Position numbers and translations under genes: made by a program | Shown: positions 50,147 to 59,323 of the stretch, piece by piece | How the letters are laid out: every line of letters begins with the position of its first letter | How positions within the stretch are numbered: the stretch's first letter is position 1 | Notes under the pieces: generated by a model | What the model saw: only the letters and a program-made list of their open reading frames with translations | Told to the model about the DNA's origin: nothing | Databases searched by the model: none | DNA from: Agromyces rhizosphaerae | Lineage (GTDB): Bacteria > Actinomycetota > Actinomycetes > Actinomycetales > Microbacteriaceae | NCBI RefSeq assembly: GCF_027925245.1 | Contig: NZ_BSDP01000001.1 | Span: 2,604,001-2,668,000, forward strand | Reading direction: 5' to 3' | Length of the DNA: 64,000 nucleotides

Positions 50147-51706
50147 ATGGCCGACGGCTCCTCGTTCTACATCACCACGCCCATCTTCTACGTCAACGAC
50201 GTGCCCCACATCGGGCACGCGTACACGGAGGTCGCGGCGGACGTGCTGGCGCGCTGGCACCGGCAGCGGGGCGATGACACCTGGATGCTCACCGGCACCG
50301 ACGAGCACGGCCAGAAGATCCTGCGCACCGCGACCGCCAACGGCGTGACGCCGCAGGAGTGGGCCGACAAGCTCGTCTCCGAGTCGTGGTTCCCGCTGCT
50401 CGGCACGATCGACGTCGCCAACGACGACTTCATCCGCACGACCGATGAGCGCCACGAGGAGGGCGTGCGGAAGTTCATCCAGAAGCTCTACGACGAGGGG
50501 CACATCTACACCGGCGAGTACGAGGGGTACTACTGCGTCGGCTGCGAGGAGTACAAGCAGCCGTCCGACCTCATCGCCGGCACGGGCGAGTACGAGGGCC
50601 AGCAGGTCTGCGCCATCCACTCCAAGCCGGTCGAGCTGCTGAACGAGAAGAACTACTTCTTCCGCATGTCCGCGTTCGCCGACAAGCTGCTCGCGCTCTA
50701 CGAGGAGCGGCCCGACTTCGTGCAGCCCGAGTCGGCGCGCAACGAGGTCGTCTCGTTCGTGAAGCAGGGGCTCAGCGACCTGTCGATCTCGCGCTCGACG
50801 TTCGACTGGGGCGTGAAGGTGCCGTGGGACGAGTCGCACGTCGTCTACGTCTGGTTCGACGCGCTGCTGAACTACATCACCGCGGTCGGGTACGGCGCCG
50901 ACGACGCCGAGCTCGCGCGCCGCTGGCCGGCCCACCACATCGTGGGCAAGGACATCCTGCGCTTCCACGCCGTCATCTGGCCGGCCATGCTCATGGCCGC
51001 AGGGCTCGACGTGCCGAAGGGCGTCTTCGGCCACGGCTGGCTGCTCGTCGGCGGCGAGAAGATGTCGAAGTCGAAGCTCACCGGCATCGCGCCCGAGGAA
51101 ATCACGTCGACGTTCGGGTCCGACGCATTCCGCTACTACTTCATGCGCGCGATCGCGTTCGGCCAGGACGGCTCGTTCTCGTGGGAGGACCTCGCGGCGC
51201 GCTACCAGGCCGAGCTCGCGAACGGCTTCGGCAACCTCGGCTCGCGCGTGATCGCGATGATCACGCGGTACTTCGACGGTTCGGTGCCGGCCGCCGGCGA
51301 GCTGACCGAGGCCGACGAGCGCGTGCTCGACACGGCACGGCGGGTGACGGATGCCGCCCAGGCGGCGATCGACCGCTTCGCGCCGCACGAGGCGCTGGCC
51401 AGCGTGTGGGAGCTCGTCGACGTGCTGAACGGGTACATCACCGAGCAGGAGCCGTGGGCGCTGGCGAAGGACCCGGAGCAGCGCGAGCGGCTCGGCACCG
51501 TGCTGCACACCGCGTACCGCGGCCTCGGCACGCTCGCCGTGCTGCTCGCGCCCGTGCTGCCGGTCGCGACCGCGAAGCTGTGGTCGGCGCTCGGCGGCTC
51601 GGGCGAGGTCTCGGCACAGCGCATCGACCGCGCGGCCGACTGGGCCGGCGCGTCCTCGGTGGGCGCGCTCGAGCCGCTGTTCCCGCGCATCGAGAGCGCG
51701 GCGTGA
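50147..51706 (+). CDS. metG: Methionyl-tRNA synthetase
   Basis: 519 residues. HIGH is PHIGHAYTE near residue 20; the zinc knuckle YYCVGCEEYK near 127 is reduced (single Cys pair); KMSKS lies at about 305. No C-terminal dimerisation (tRNA-binding) domain is present, so this is the short MetG form. TAGAAT (50134-50139) sits 7 nt before the ATG and no Shine-Dalgarno exists, so translation is likely leaderless. The stop overlaps the tatD start. Confidence 0.95.
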   Translation: MADGSSFYITTPIFYVNDVPHIGHAYTEVAADVLARWHRQRGDDTWMLTGTDEHGQKILRTATANGVTPQEWADKLVSESWFPLLGTIDVANDDFIRTTDERHEEGVRKFIQKLYDEGHIYTGEYEGYYCVGCEEYKQPSDLIAGTGEYEGQQVCAIHSKPVELLNEKNYFFRMSAFADKLLALYEERPDFVQPESARNEVVSFVKQGLSDLSISRSTFDWGVKVPWDESHVVYVWFDALLNYITAVGYGADDAELARRWPAHHIVGKDILRFHAVIWPAMLMAAGLDVPKGVFGHGWLLVGGEKMSKSKLTGIAPEEITSTFGSDAFRYYFMRAIAFGQDGSFSWEDLAARYQAELANGFGNLGSRVIAMITRYFDGSVPAAGELTEADERVLDTARRVTDAAQAAIDRFAPHEALASVWELVDVLNGYITEQEPWALAKDPEQRERLGTVLHTAYRGLGTLAVLLAPVLPVATAKLWSALGGSGEVSAQRIDRAADWAGASSVGALEPLFPRIESAA

Positions 51707-52635
51707 CGGACGGTCACCTGCGTTCGCGGGCTGCTCGCGACGGCGGGTCGCCCGCGTACCCGGCGGCCCCCGAGCCGCTCGCGGTGCCCGTCTACGACAA
51801 CCACACGCACCTCGAGGTGGCCGACGGCGCGATGCCGATCACGCCGGCCGAACATCTCGACCGGGCCGGCGCGGTCGGCATCGCGGGCGTCGTGCAGGTC
51901 GGCACCGACGTCGCGACGTCGGAGTGGTCGGCCGCGCTCGCTGCGCGCGACGCGCGCGTGCTCGCGGCGGTGGCGATCCACCCGAACGATGCACCGGAGC
52001 TCGCCGCCGCCGGGGCGCTCGACGAGGCGCTGGCCACGATCGACGCGCTTGCTGGGCGGCCGCGGGTCGTCGCCGTGGGGGAGACCGGGCTCGACTGGTA
52101 CCGCACCGGTGACGACGGGCGCGACGCGCAGTTCCACTCCTTCGAGGCGCACATCGACATCGCCAAGCGCCACGGGCTCGCGCTGCAGATCCACGACCGC
52201 GACGCGCACGACGACGTGGTCGCGACCCTGCTGCGGGTCGGCGCGCCCGAGCGCACGGTGTTCCACTGCTTCTCGGGCGACGCGGCGCTCGCCGCCGTGT
52301 GCGCCGAGCACGGCTGGTTCATGTCGTTCGCCGGCAACGTCACGTTCAAGAACGCCGAGAACCTGCGCGAGGGGCTGCGCGCTGCTCCCCGCGAACTCGT
52401 CATGGTCGAGACGGATGCCCCCTACCTCACGCCCGCCCCGAACCGCGGGCGCCCGAACGCGCCCTACCTCGTGCCGCACACCGTGCGGTTCATGGCCGAG
52501 GTGCTCGGCGCTCCGGTCGACGAGTTGTCGGCGGAGATCGCGGCGAACACCGAGCGGGCCTACGGGCGGTGGGACGCCGAGCCGGTTTCGGCGCCGGACG
52601 GCGCGCCCCCGGCATCGCCCTCGCGGAATACGTGA
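51703..52635 (+). CDS. tatD: TatD-family metal-dependent deoxyribonuclease
   Basis: 310 residues starting GTG 51703, which overlaps the metG stop (GTGA). After about 25 extra residues comes the metal motif YDNHTHLEV, with [10 protein letters not shown] near 125, [12 protein letters not shown] near 165, VFHCFSG near 188 and ETDAPYLTP near 240. The order matches TatD/YcfH phosphoesterases, which trim DNA 3' ends. The N-terminal 25 residues may not be translated if a later start is used. Confidence 0.92.
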   Translation: MTDGHLRSRAARDGGSPAYPAAPEPLAVPVYDNHTHLEVADGAMPITPAEHLDRAGAVGIAGVVQVGTDVATSEWSAALAARDARVLAAVAIHPNDAPELAAAGALDEALATIDALAGRPRVVAVGETGLDWYRTGDDGRDAQFHSFEAHIDIAKRHGLALQIHDRDAHDDVVATLLRVGAPERTVFHCFSGDAALAAVCAEHGWFMSFAGNVTFKNAENLREGLRAAPRELVMVETDAPYLTPAPNRGRPNAPYLVPHTVRFMAEVLGAPVDELSAEIAANTERAYGRWDAEPVSAPDGAPPASPSRNT

Positions 52636-52657
52636 GCATCATGGTCGTGGGGGGACG

Positions 52658-53545
52658 ATGAACGCGCATCGGCACGAGGCATCCGACGGCGGCGCGCCCG
52701 CGCCCGCGCCGCGGCTGCTCGGCCCCGCCGAGATCCGCGAGCTCGCCGGCTACCTCGGCGTGAGCCCCACCAAGAAGCTCGGCCAGAACTTCGTGCACGA
52801 CGCCAACACGGTGCGCCGCATCGTGCAGCTCGCCGAGGTGGAGCGCGACGACGTCGTGCTCGAGGTCGGCCCGGGGCTCGGCTCGCTCACGCTCGGCCTG
52901 CTCGAGGCCGGCGCCCACGTGGTCGCCGTCGAGATCGACGGCCGCCTCGCCGAGCAGCTCCCGCACACCGTGCAGCTCATGCAGCCGGGCACGCGCATCG
53001 ACGTCGTGCACGCCGACGCGCTGCGCGTCACCGAGCTGCCCGCCCCGCCGCAGCGCCTCGTCGCGAACCTGCCGTACAACGTCTCCGTGCCCGTGCTGCT
53101 GCACCTGCTCGAGCACTTCCCGTCGCTCACGAGCGGCATCGTCATGGTGCAGGCCGAGGTCGGCTACCGGCTCGCCGCGACGCCCGGTTCGAAGGTCTAC
53201 GGCGCGCCCAGCGCGAAGGCCGCCTGGTACGGCGGCTGGCGCATCGCAGGCCAGGTCTCGCGGCTCGTGTTCTGGCCCGTGCCGAACGTCGACTCGGTGC
53301 TCGTGGGGTTCGCGCGCGGCGCGGAGGAGCCCGGCACCGAGGAGGAGCGGCGGCGGACGTTCGCGATCATCGACGCGGCCTTCCAGCAGCGTCGCAAGAT
53401 GCTCCGCCAGGCGCTCGCGGGCGTGCTGGGCGGCACCAGCTCCGAGGCATCCGCCGTGCTCGAAGCCGCAGGCGTCGACCCCCAGGCCCGTGGCGAGGAG
53501 CTCGGCATCGACCAGTTCCTCGCCGTCGCCCGCGCCGCGCGGTAG
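52658..53545 (+). CDS. rsmA: 16S rRNA dimethyladenosine transferase RsmA (KsgA)
   Basis: 295 residues. [17 protein letters not shown] is the family start; motif [17 protein letters not shown] near residue 70; the catalytic NLPYN at about 133 and FWPVPNVDS near 212. It dimethylates A1518 and A1519 of 16S rRNA, a late ribosome assembly step. GGGGGGA precedes ATG 52658. Its TAG stop also begins the -10 box of the next gene. Confidence 0.95.
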   Translation: MNAHRHEASDGGAPAPAPRLLGPAEIRELAGYLGVSPTKKLGQNFVHDANTVRRIVQLAEVERDDVVLEVGPGLGSLTLGLLEAGAHVVAVEIDGRLAEQLPHTVQLMQPGTRIDVVHADALRVTELPAPPQRLVANLPYNVSVPVLLHLLEHFPSLTSGIVMVQAEVGYRLAATPGSKVYGAPSAKAAWYGGWRIAGQVSRLVFWPVPNVDSVLVGFARGAEEPGTEEERRRTFAIIDAAFQQRRKMLRQALAGVLGGTSSEASAVLEAAGVDPQARGEELGIDQFLAVARAAR

Positions 53546-53555
53546 CGTGTGCCCC
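53543..53555 (+). promoter_or_regulatory. -10 box from rsmA TAG stop
   Basis: TAGCGT (53543-53548) overlaps the rsmA stop codon and lies 7 nt before ATG 53556, as expected for a leaderless transcript of the DUF4287 gene. Confidence 0.5.
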
Positions 53556-54089
53556 ATGGCCGTGGGGGGCATGCAGCAGGCGATGGGCGCGGAGGCGCTG
53601 GAGGCTGCGACGGGGCGCGACTGGGAGGGCTGGTTCGCCGTGCTCGACGCGGCGGGCGCGGCGTCGTGGACGCACCCGGCGACCGTGAAGTGGCTCGTCG
53701 CCCGGCACGACGTGGACCCGTGGTGGACGCAGGGCATCGTCGTCGGGTACCAGCAGGCCCGGGGCATCCGCCAGCCCGGCCAGCGGCAGGACGGCACCTT
53801 CGAGGCATCCGTGTCGAAGACCCTGCCGTTCGAGACGGATGCGGCGCTGGACGCGGCCGTGCGGGTGGTCTCGGCCGAGCTCGGGCGTGCGCCCGATGCC
53901 GAGAACCGCACGGCGAAGCATCCGAATGCCCGCTGGAAGCTCGACGACGGCGAAAAGCTCGCCGCGCAGGCCACGCCCGGGGGTGCGAAGACGTCGATCA
54001 CGCTCACCTGGAGCCGCATGGCCGACGGCGAGCGGTTCGCCGAGGTGAAGGAGCGGCTGCGGACCTGGCTCGCGCGAGCCGCGGGATAG
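53556..54089 (+). CDS. DUF4287 domain protein
   Basis: 177 residues. The N-terminal half (ALEAATGRDWEGWFAVLDAAGAASWTHPATVKWLVARHDVDPWWTQGIVVGYQQARG, seen in pieces) fits the DUF4287 pattern found in small actinobacterial proteins; the C-terminal half (FEASVSKTL, SRMADGERFAEVKERLRTWL) resembles a small SRPBCC-like strand set. Function unknown. Start ATG 53556 sits 7 nt after TAGCGT. Its TAG stop is shared with the next -10 box. Confidence 0.75.
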   Translation: MAVGGMQQAMGAEALEAATGRDWEGWFAVLDAAGAASWTHPATVKWLVARHDVDPWWTQGIVVGYQQARGIRQPGQRQDGTFEASVSKTLPFETDAALDAAVRVVSAELGRAPDAENRTAKHPNARWKLDDGEKLAAQATPGGAKTSITLTWSRMADGERFAEVKERLRTWLARAAG

Positions 54090-54098
54090 GTTGGAGCC
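54087..54098 (+). promoter_or_regulatory. -10 box from DUF4287 TAG stop
   Basis: TAGGTT (54087-54092) begins with the stop codon of the upstream gene and lies exactly 6 nt before ATG 54099 of ispE. Confidence 0.5.
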
Positions 54099-55025
54099 AT
54101 GACGCTCGCCGAAGCCACCCCCGTCGTGCACGTGCGGGCGCCCGGCAAGATCAACCTCTTCATGCGGGTCGGCGGGCTGGAGCCCGACGGGTACCACGAC
54201 GTCGCGACGGCGTACCAGGCGGTGTCGCTCTACGAGGACGTGCGGGCGTACCCGGCGGAGGACATCTCGGTCGCCTTCGGCGGGTCGATCGACACGTCGG
54301 GGCTGCCCGTCGACGACACCAACCTCGCCATTCGGGCGGCGCGGATGCTGGCTGCGCACGCGGGCGTCGACACCGGCGTGCACCTGGCGATCGACAAGCA
54401 CGTGCCGATCGCCGGGGGCATGGGCGGCGGGTCTGCGGATGCGGCGGCCGCCCTGGTCGCCTGCGATGCGCTGTGGGAGCTGGGGCTCTCGAAGGAGGAC
54501 CTGCACGGCTTCGCCGCGCGGCTCGGGGCCGACGTGCCGTTCTCGCTGGCCGGCGGCACCGCGATCGGCACCGGGCGCGGCGACCGGCTGAGCCCCGCGC
54601 TCGCGACCGGCTCGTTCCACTGGGTGCTCGCGATCGCCGAGTTCGGCATCTCGACGCCCGCGGTGTACTCGGAGCTCGACCGCCAGCGCGGCGGCGGGGC
54701 CATGCCGGGGTCGCGGCGGCCCGAGGTCGACGCGGCAGTGCTGCAGGCGCTGCGGGCGGGAGACCCGGTTCGGCTCGCCGATGCCCTGCACAACGACCTG
54801 CAGGCGGCGACGCTCGAGCTCGCGCCCGGGCTCGGCGGCATCCTGCAGCTCGGCGCCGACCACGGCGCGCTCGCGGGCCTCGTCTCCGGCTCGGGCCCCA
54901 CGGTCGCGTTCCTCGCGGCCGACGCCGACGCCGCCCTCGAGCTCCAGGTCGCCCTCTCCGCCTCGCGCCTCACCGCGATCCGCGCGCACGGCCCCGTCCC
55001 CGGCGCGCGCGTCCTCCCCGCCTGA
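54099..55025 (+). CDS. ispE: 4-diphosphocytidyl-2-C-methyl-D-erythritol kinase
   Basis: 308 residues, GHMP kinase fold. [12 protein letters not shown] is the family opening (residues about 11-22); the phosphate-binding loop is [17 protein letters not shown] near 105, and [12 protein letters not shown] near 265 is the third motif. It phosphorylates CDP-ME in the MEP isoprenoid pathway. TAGGTT lies 6 nt before the ATG, so it is likely leaderless. The gene order rsmA-DUF4287-ispE is common in this lineage. Confidence 0.95.
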   Translation: MTLAEATPVVHVRAPGKINLFMRVGGLEPDGYHDVATAYQAVSLYEDVRAYPAEDISVAFGGSIDTSGLPVDDTNLAIRAARMLAAHAGVDTGVHLAIDKHVPIAGGMGGGSADAAAALVACDALWELGLSKEDLHGFAARLGADVPFSLAGGTAIGTGRGDRLSPALATGSFHWVLAIAEFGISTPAVYSELDRQRGGGAMPGSRRPEVDAAVLQALRAGDPVRLADALHNDLQAATLELAPGLGGILQLGADHGALAGLVSGSGPTVAFLAADADAALELQVALSASRLTAIRAHGPVPGARVLPA

Positions 55026-55058
55026 CGCCCGCCCCGCCCGCCCGCCCCTTCTGCCGCC

Positions 55059-55112
55059 GAGCCTGCACGATTCGTCGTTCTCAGCGCTCAGAACGACGAA
55101 TCGTGCAGGCTC
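55059..55112. repeat. 54-bp palindrome, copy 1
   Basis: Two perfect 22-bp arms (55059-55080 and 55091-55112, ends GAGCC and GGCTC) around TCAGCGCTCA. No run of T follows, so it is not a simple intrinsic terminator. Confidence 0.9.
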
Positions 55113-55142
55113 ACCGAGGGACAGCGACGGCGCAGCGGAAGG

Positions 55143-56066
55143 TCAGCACGGGGCGCCATGGGCTCGTAGGCGGGCGCGGATGCGGGCGACCGTTTCGGGC
55201 GTACGGCGGAACAGGTCGTCGGAGGTCAGCTGGACCACGGCCCATCCCAGGTCCTCGAGGCGCTCTCGCCGGAGGATGTCGCGCTTGAATCGCTCCCGGT
55301 CCCGGTGCACGTCGCCGTCGTACTCGACCGCGACCTTCCACCTCTCCCAGGCGAGATCGAGGATCGCGACGAGCACTGCACCCGAGTAGACACGCACGTT
55401 CAAAGCGGGCTCGGGCAGCCCGGAGCCGAGCAGCACGAGGCGGGTCTTCGTCTCCATGGGGGAGACTGCGCCGAAGCGGACATCGTCGAGTGCGCCACGC
55501 ATTGCCCGGACGTGTCGCGCACCTGCGCGCTCCGCGACGGCAGTACGCAGCGCGCTCATCGTGGTCAGGCCGGGCGGGCCACCGACGGGTGCGTGGCCGG
55601 TGATCAGATGGTCGCCGACCACGACGAGATCGTTGTGGTCGAGAACCCCGGCGAGTTCGCACCACGTGTCGATCGGCGTGCTGCTGCGCAGAGAGTGCGC
55701 ACCTACCCTGATCAGCGACTGATCCCGCCTGAGCTCGTGACCAACGACCCCCCGAGATCGGGGGAGGCCGGCTCCCTTCGGCGCAGACACATGGAGTGGC
55801 CCGGACGCTGCTCGGGACGGCAGCGGCAGCCCGAGGAGCGTGGCCGCCGAGGTATACGAGAACGATTGGGTCGGCGGCATCCGTGCGGCGTACGCGAGGA
55901 TCCGGTCCATCGCATCGGTCGGCTCCGCCAGCGAGACCGAGCCGAAGTAGGGGCGCCGGATGTCCGATCGCCGCAGACGAGATGCGCTGACCCCGAGTTC
56001 GCCCGCCGCTCGCACGGACACAGGTGCACGTCGCATGGCATCGGGGAGTTGAGCTGGACGTCGCAT
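55143..56066 (-). CDS. DUF559 domain nuclease-like protein with AbiEi-like N-terminus
   Basis: 307 residues from ATG 56066 (GAGGA 7 nt upstream). The first 110 residues have the winged-helix arrangement of AbiEi-type antitoxin N-termini (VSASRLRRSDIRRPYFGSV). The C-terminal 100 residues match DUF559/Vsr-like PD-(D/E)XK nucleases: METKTRLVLLGSGLPEPALN, then AILDLAW with Asp237 and KVAVEYDGDVH with Glu248, then KRDILRRERLEDLGWAVVQL. Such proteins are usually uncharacterised; nicking or repair of DNA is plausible. It lies alone between two palindromes. Confidence 0.8.
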   Translation of the reverse strand: MRRPAQLPDAMRRAPVSVRAAGELGVSASRLRRSDIRRPYFGSVSLAEPTDAMDRILAYAARMPPTQSFSYTSAATLLGLPLPSRAASGPLHVSAPKGAGLPRSRGVVGHELRRDQSLIRVGAHSLRSSTPIDTWCELAGVLDHNDLVVVGDHLITGHAPVGGPPGLTTMSALRTAVAERAGARHVRAMRGALDDVRFGAVSPMETKTRLVLLGSGLPEPALNVRVYSGAVLVAILDLAWERWKVAVEYDGDVHRDRERFKRDILRRERLEDLGWAVVQLTSDDLFRRTPETVARIRARLRAHGAPC

Positions 56067-56132
56067 CTCGGCATCCTCACCCTTCCGCGCCCCGCTGAGC
56101 CCCCATCCCCCGTTCCCGCACGAATCCCGCAG

Positions 56133-56141
56133 TTGTCCACA
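56133..56141. promoter_or_regulatory. DnaA-box-like sequence TTGTCCACA
   Basis: An exact match to the actinobacterial DnaA-box consensus, located between the nuclease gene start and the right palindrome. A degenerate half-arm (CACGAATCCCGCAG, 56119-56132) abuts it. One isolated site is not an origin. Confidence 0.35.
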
Positions 56142-56146
56142 GCCAC

Positions 56147-56200
56147 GAACCTGCATAATTCGTCGTTCTCAGCGCTCAGAGCGACGAATCCTGCAGGCTC
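56147..56200. repeat. 54-bp palindrome, copy 2
   Basis: Same length, loop (TCAGCGCTCA) and layout as copy 1, with mismatches in the arms: left GAACCTGCATAATTCGTCG, right GAGCGACGAATCCTGCAGG. Copy 1 is the better-preserved palindrome. Confidence 0.85.
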
Positions 56201-56234
56201 GGCGGCTCTTGCGCGCGGGTAGGCTCGGACGGAC

Positions 56235-58061
56235 ATGGCACACCTCCTCGGCGGCGAACGGCTGCACCTCGAGTACCCCACCCGCGTCGTCTTCGACGAG
56301 GTGACGATCGGGCTCGACGAGGGCGACCGGGTCGGCATCGTCGGGCGCAACGGCGACGGCAAGTCGACGCTGCTGCGGCTGCTCGCGGGCAGGCTGGAGC
56401 CGGATGCGGGGCGGGTGACGCGGCGCAGGGGCATCCGCGTCGGCATGCTCGACCAGGCCGACACCGTCGACCCGCAGCACACGGTCGCGCACGCGGTCGT
56501 CGGCGGCATCGACGAGCACGAGTGGGCGGGCGACGCACGCACGCGCGACGTGATCGGCGGGCTGCTCGCGGACGTCCCGTGGCAGGCGCGCGTCGGCGAC
56601 CTGAGCGGCGGGCAGCGGCGCCGCGTCGCGCTCGCCGCGCTGCTCGTCGGCGACTGGGACGTGCTCTTCCTCGACGAGCCGACGAACCACCTCGACGTCG
56701 AGGGCATCGCCTGGCTCGCCCAGCACATCAAGACGAGATGGCCCGCCGGCCAGGGCGCGTTCGTCGTCGTCACGCACGACCGCTGGTTCCTCGACGAGGT
56801 GTGCACGGCGACGTGGGAGGTGCACGACCGCATCCTCGAGCCGTTCGAGGGCGGGTACGCGGCGTACATCCTGCAGCGCGTCGAGCGCGATCGCATGGCG
56901 GCGGCATCCGAGGCCAAGCGCCGCAACCTCGCCCGCAAGGAACTCGCGTGGCTGCGCCGCGGCGCCCCGGCCCGCACGAGCAAGCCGAAGTTCCGCATCG
57001 AGGCGGCGAACCAGCTCATCGAGGGCGAGCCACCGGTGCGCGACAGCGTCGAGCTGTCGAGCCTCGCGGTCGCGCGCCTCGGCAAGGACGTCGTCGACCT
57101 GATCGACGCCGGGGTCGAGGTGACAGATGCCACGAGCGGCACGCCGCGCCAGATCCTGCGCGACATCGAATGGCGCATCGCCCCGGGCGAGCGCACCGGC
57201 ATCCTCGGCGTGAACGGTGCGGGCAAGTCCACGCTGCTGGGCCTCGTCACGGGCGCGGTCGAGCCGACGAGCGGACGCGTGAAGCGCGGCAAGACGGTGC
57301 GCATCGCGAGCCTCACGCAGCAGCTCGACGAGCTGGAGGGCCTCGGCGACGAGCGCGTCAGCGCGATCATCGGCCGCCAGAAGTCGAGCTACGTCGCCGG
57401 CGGCACCGAGCTCACGCCCGGCCAGCTGCTCGAGCGCCTCGGCTTCACAAGCGCGCAGCTCTCGACCCCGGTGAAGGACCTCTCGGGCGGCCAGAAGCGG
57501 CGCCTGCAGCTGCTGCTCATCCTGCTCGAGGAGCCGAACGTGCTGATCCTCGACGAGCCCACCAACGACCTCGACACCGACATGCTCGCCGCCATCGAGG
57601 ACCTCCTCGACACCTGGCCCGGCACGCTCCTCGTCGTCAGCCACGACCGCTACCTCGTCGAGCGCGTCACCGACCAGCAGTACGCCGTCATGGAGGGCCA
57701 CCTCCGCCACCTGCCCGGTGGCGTCGAGCAGTACCTCGAACTGCGCAGGCGGTCGACGGATGCGGGTGCCGGCGCGTCCGCCGTCGCCGCGGCGACCACC
57801 ACGCAGGCGCCCGCCACGCCGGTCGCATCGGCGCTCACCGGCGCCGCGCGCCGCGCTGCCGAGAAGGAGCTCGCGTCGATCGACCGCCGGCTCGAGAAGC
57901 TGCAGCGCGAGATCGCCGACGCGCACGAGCGCCTGGCCGCGCACGACCAGACGGACTTCACCGGGCTCGGCGTGCTCACTGTGGAGCTCGGTGAGCTCGA
58001 GGCATCCGTCGCCGACCTCGAGACCCGGTGGCTGGAGCTGAGCGAGCAGCTCGAGGCGTAG
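56235..58061 (+). CDS. ABC-F family ATPase (Uup-like)
   Basis: 608 residues, two ABC domains without membrane helices. Domain 1: Walker A GRNGDGKST (about 37-45), signature LSGGQRRRVALAALL, LDEPTNHLD. A linker at 215-260 is the ribosome-facing arm. Domain 2: Walker A GVNGAGKST near 323, LSGGQKRRLQLLLIL, LDEPTNDLDTD. A C-terminal coiled coil (540-608) is the Uup feature, which binds DNA or RNA. These proteins rescue or tune ribosomes. TAGGCT lies 9 nt before ATG 56235. Confidence 0.93.
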   Translation: MAHLLGGERLHLEYPTRVVFDEVTIGLDEGDRVGIVGRNGDGKSTLLRLLAGRLEPDAGRVTRRRGIRVGMLDQADTVDPQHTVAHAVVGGIDEHEWAGDARTRDVIGGLLADVPWQARVGDLSGGQRRRVALAALLVGDWDVLFLDEPTNHLDVEGIAWLAQHIKTRWPAGQGAFVVVTHDRWFLDEVCTATWEVHDRILEPFEGGYAAYILQRVERDRMAAASEAKRRNLARKELAWLRRGAPARTSKPKFRIEAANQLIEGEPPVRDSVELSSLAVARLGKDVVDLIDAGVEVTDATSGTPRQILRDIEWRIAPGERTGILGVNGAGKSTLLGLVTGAVEPTSGRVKRGKTVRIASLTQQLDELEGLGDERVSAIIGRQKSSYVAGGTELTPGQLLERLGFTSAQLSTPVKDLSGGQKRRLQLLLILLEEPNVLILDEPTNDLDTDMLAAIEDLLDTWPGTLLVVSHDRYLVERVTDQQYAVMEGHLRHLPGGVEQYLELRRRSTDAGAGASAVAAATTTQAPATPVASALTGAARRAAEKELASIDRRLEKLQREIADAHERLAAHDQTDFTGLGVLTVELGELEASVADLETRWLELSEQLEA

Positions 58062-58064
58062 ACC

Positions 58065-58088
58065 GGCAGGGCGAGCGGATGCCCCGGG
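58065..58088. repeat. Intergenic GAGCGGATGCCCC element, copy D
   Basis: A 24-bp copy identical over its length to 11941-11964. It lies directly after the ABC-F stop, between it and the convergent MarR gene. Confidence 0.6.
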
Positions 58089-58094
58089 GCAGAC

Positions 58095-58598
58095 CTACGT
58101 ACCCAGCTCGTCGAACCCGAGGCTGAGCTTGCGCAGCAGGTTCGCGAGTCGGTTGCGCTCGGCGGCGGGCAGTGAGCCGAGCAGCTCGGCCTCGGCGTCG
58201 ACGAGGCGCGTGATGGCGGCGTCGACGCGGTTGAGTCCGGCGGTCGACATGACGACGAGGATGCCGCGGCCGTCGTTCGGGTCGGTCTGGCGCGACACGA
58301 GCCCGCGCTCGACGAGCCGGTCGATGCGGTTCGTCATGGTGCCGCTCGAGACGAGCGTCTGCTGCAGGAGCGCCTTGGGTGAGAGGCGGTAGGGCTCGCC
58401 GGCGCGGCGCAGCGCGGAGAGCACGTCGAACTCCCACGACTCGAGCTCCGAACGGGCGAACGCGGTGCGGCGGGCGCGGTCGAGGTGCTTCGCGAGGCGC
58501 GCGACGCGGCTCAGCACCTGCAGCGGCGCGAAGTCGAGGTCGGGGCGCTCGCGCTCCCAGTCGTCGACGATGCGGTCGACCTCGTCTGCCTCGGCCAT
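58095..58598 (-). CDS. MarR-family transcriptional regulator
   Basis: 167 residues. Winged-helix core at about 45-130: LESWEFDVLSALRRAGEPYRLSPKALLQQTLVSSGTMTNRIDRLVERGLVSRQTDPNDGRGILVVMS (in parts) shows the recognition helix and the DxRG wing. MarR proteins bind palindromes as dimers and release them on ligand binding. GATACT is exactly 6 nt before ATG 58598, suggesting a leaderless transcript. The flavodoxin gene is divergent and may be its target. Confidence 0.9.
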   Translation of the reverse strand: MAEADEVDRIVDDWERERPDLDFAPLQVLSRVARLAKHLDRARRTAFARSELESWEFDVLSALRRAGEPYRLSPKALLQQTLVSSGTMTNRIDRLVERGLVSRQTDPNDGRGILVVMSTAGLNRVDAAITRLVDAEAELLGSLPAAERNRLANLLRKLSLGFDELGT

Positions 58599-58730
58599 TG
58601 CTCCAGTATCGCGGGTCGGACGGGTCCATTCGGTGATCGCAGCGCTGACGGGCACGCCGACACGCGTCAGTGGCGAACTCCGCGGGCCGAAGGTCCCCGC
58701 CGCCCGCGCCGGCCGGGGCAGTCTGGAGGC

Positions 58731-59240
58731 ATGGCACACGTCCTCGTCGCCTACGCGACGAAGCACCACTCCACCGCCGAGATCGCCGAGGCGATCGCCG
58801 ACGAACTCCGCGCACGGGGCCACGTCGCCGAGGCGACGGAAGCGGGCCACGCGACCGCCGCGGGCTTCGACGCGGTCGTGCTCGGCAGCGCCATGTACCT
58901 GGGCCGATGGCGCCGCGAGGCCCGGCACTTCCTCTCGCACGAGCGCGCGCGTCTCGAGGCGATGCCGTTCTGGGTCTTCAGCTCCGGTCCGATCGGTGAG
59001 CCGAAGGCCGATGCGCCGCCCGAGGAGGACAAGTGGCTCGAGCCGCGGAAGGTCATCGAGCAGGCCGAGGAGCTGGGCGTGCGCGAGCACGTCGTCTTCG
59101 GCGGCCGTGTGCCCGAGGATCCGGGCAACTTCATGGAGCGTTCGATGCTCGAGAACACCCCGGAGGAGTTCCGCGACCGCCGCGACTGGGACGAGATCCG
59201 CGCCTGGGCCGACCGCATCGCCGACGCGCTGCCGGCCTGA
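58731..59240 (+). CDS. Flavodoxin-domain protein (HemG-like)
   Basis: 169 residues. The FMN-binding start ATKHHSTAEIAEAIADELRA (residues about 10-29), VLGSAMYLGRWRREARHFLSHER and VFSSGPIG match the flavodoxin/protoporphyrinogen oxidase HemG group. It probably transfers electrons or oxidises protoporphyrinogen; the latter is uncertain. CAGTCT lies 6 nt before ATG 58731, with GGAGG in the gap at too short a distance to work as a ribosome site. Confidence 0.85.
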   Translation: MAHVLVAYATKHHSTAEIAEAIADELRARGHVAEATEAGHATAAGFDAVVLGSAMYLGRWRREARHFLSHERARLEAMPFWVFSSGPIGEPKADAPPEEDKWLEPRKVIEQAEELGVREHVVFGGRVPEDPGNFMERSMLENTPEEFRDRRDWDEIRAWADRIADALPA

Positions 59241-59323
59241 GCCACCCCGCCCGCCGACACCGCCGCGCGCACCCCCGCATGGCAGACTTGGACGCGCGCG
59301 TGCCCGCCTGCGGGAGCGCGCGG

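Larger units (their letters stand above)
55054..56205. mobile_element. Putative nuclease-carrying unit bounded by inverted repeats
   Basis: CCGCCGAGCCTGCA at 55054-55067 is repeated in inverted form at 56192-56205; with inner bases the terminal repeats reach 27 bp with two mismatches. Between them is one gene (DUF559/Vsr-like) and two palindromes. No transposase is present and I saw no target-site duplication. The unit begins 29 bp after the ispE stop and ends 30 bp before the ABC-F start. Mobility is inferred from the boundaries, not shown. Confidence 0.5.

Noticed and set aside
55059..55112. Palindrome as the ispE terminator
   Set aside because: No T-tract on either side, and a second copy lies beyond the nuclease gene with matching outer ends.
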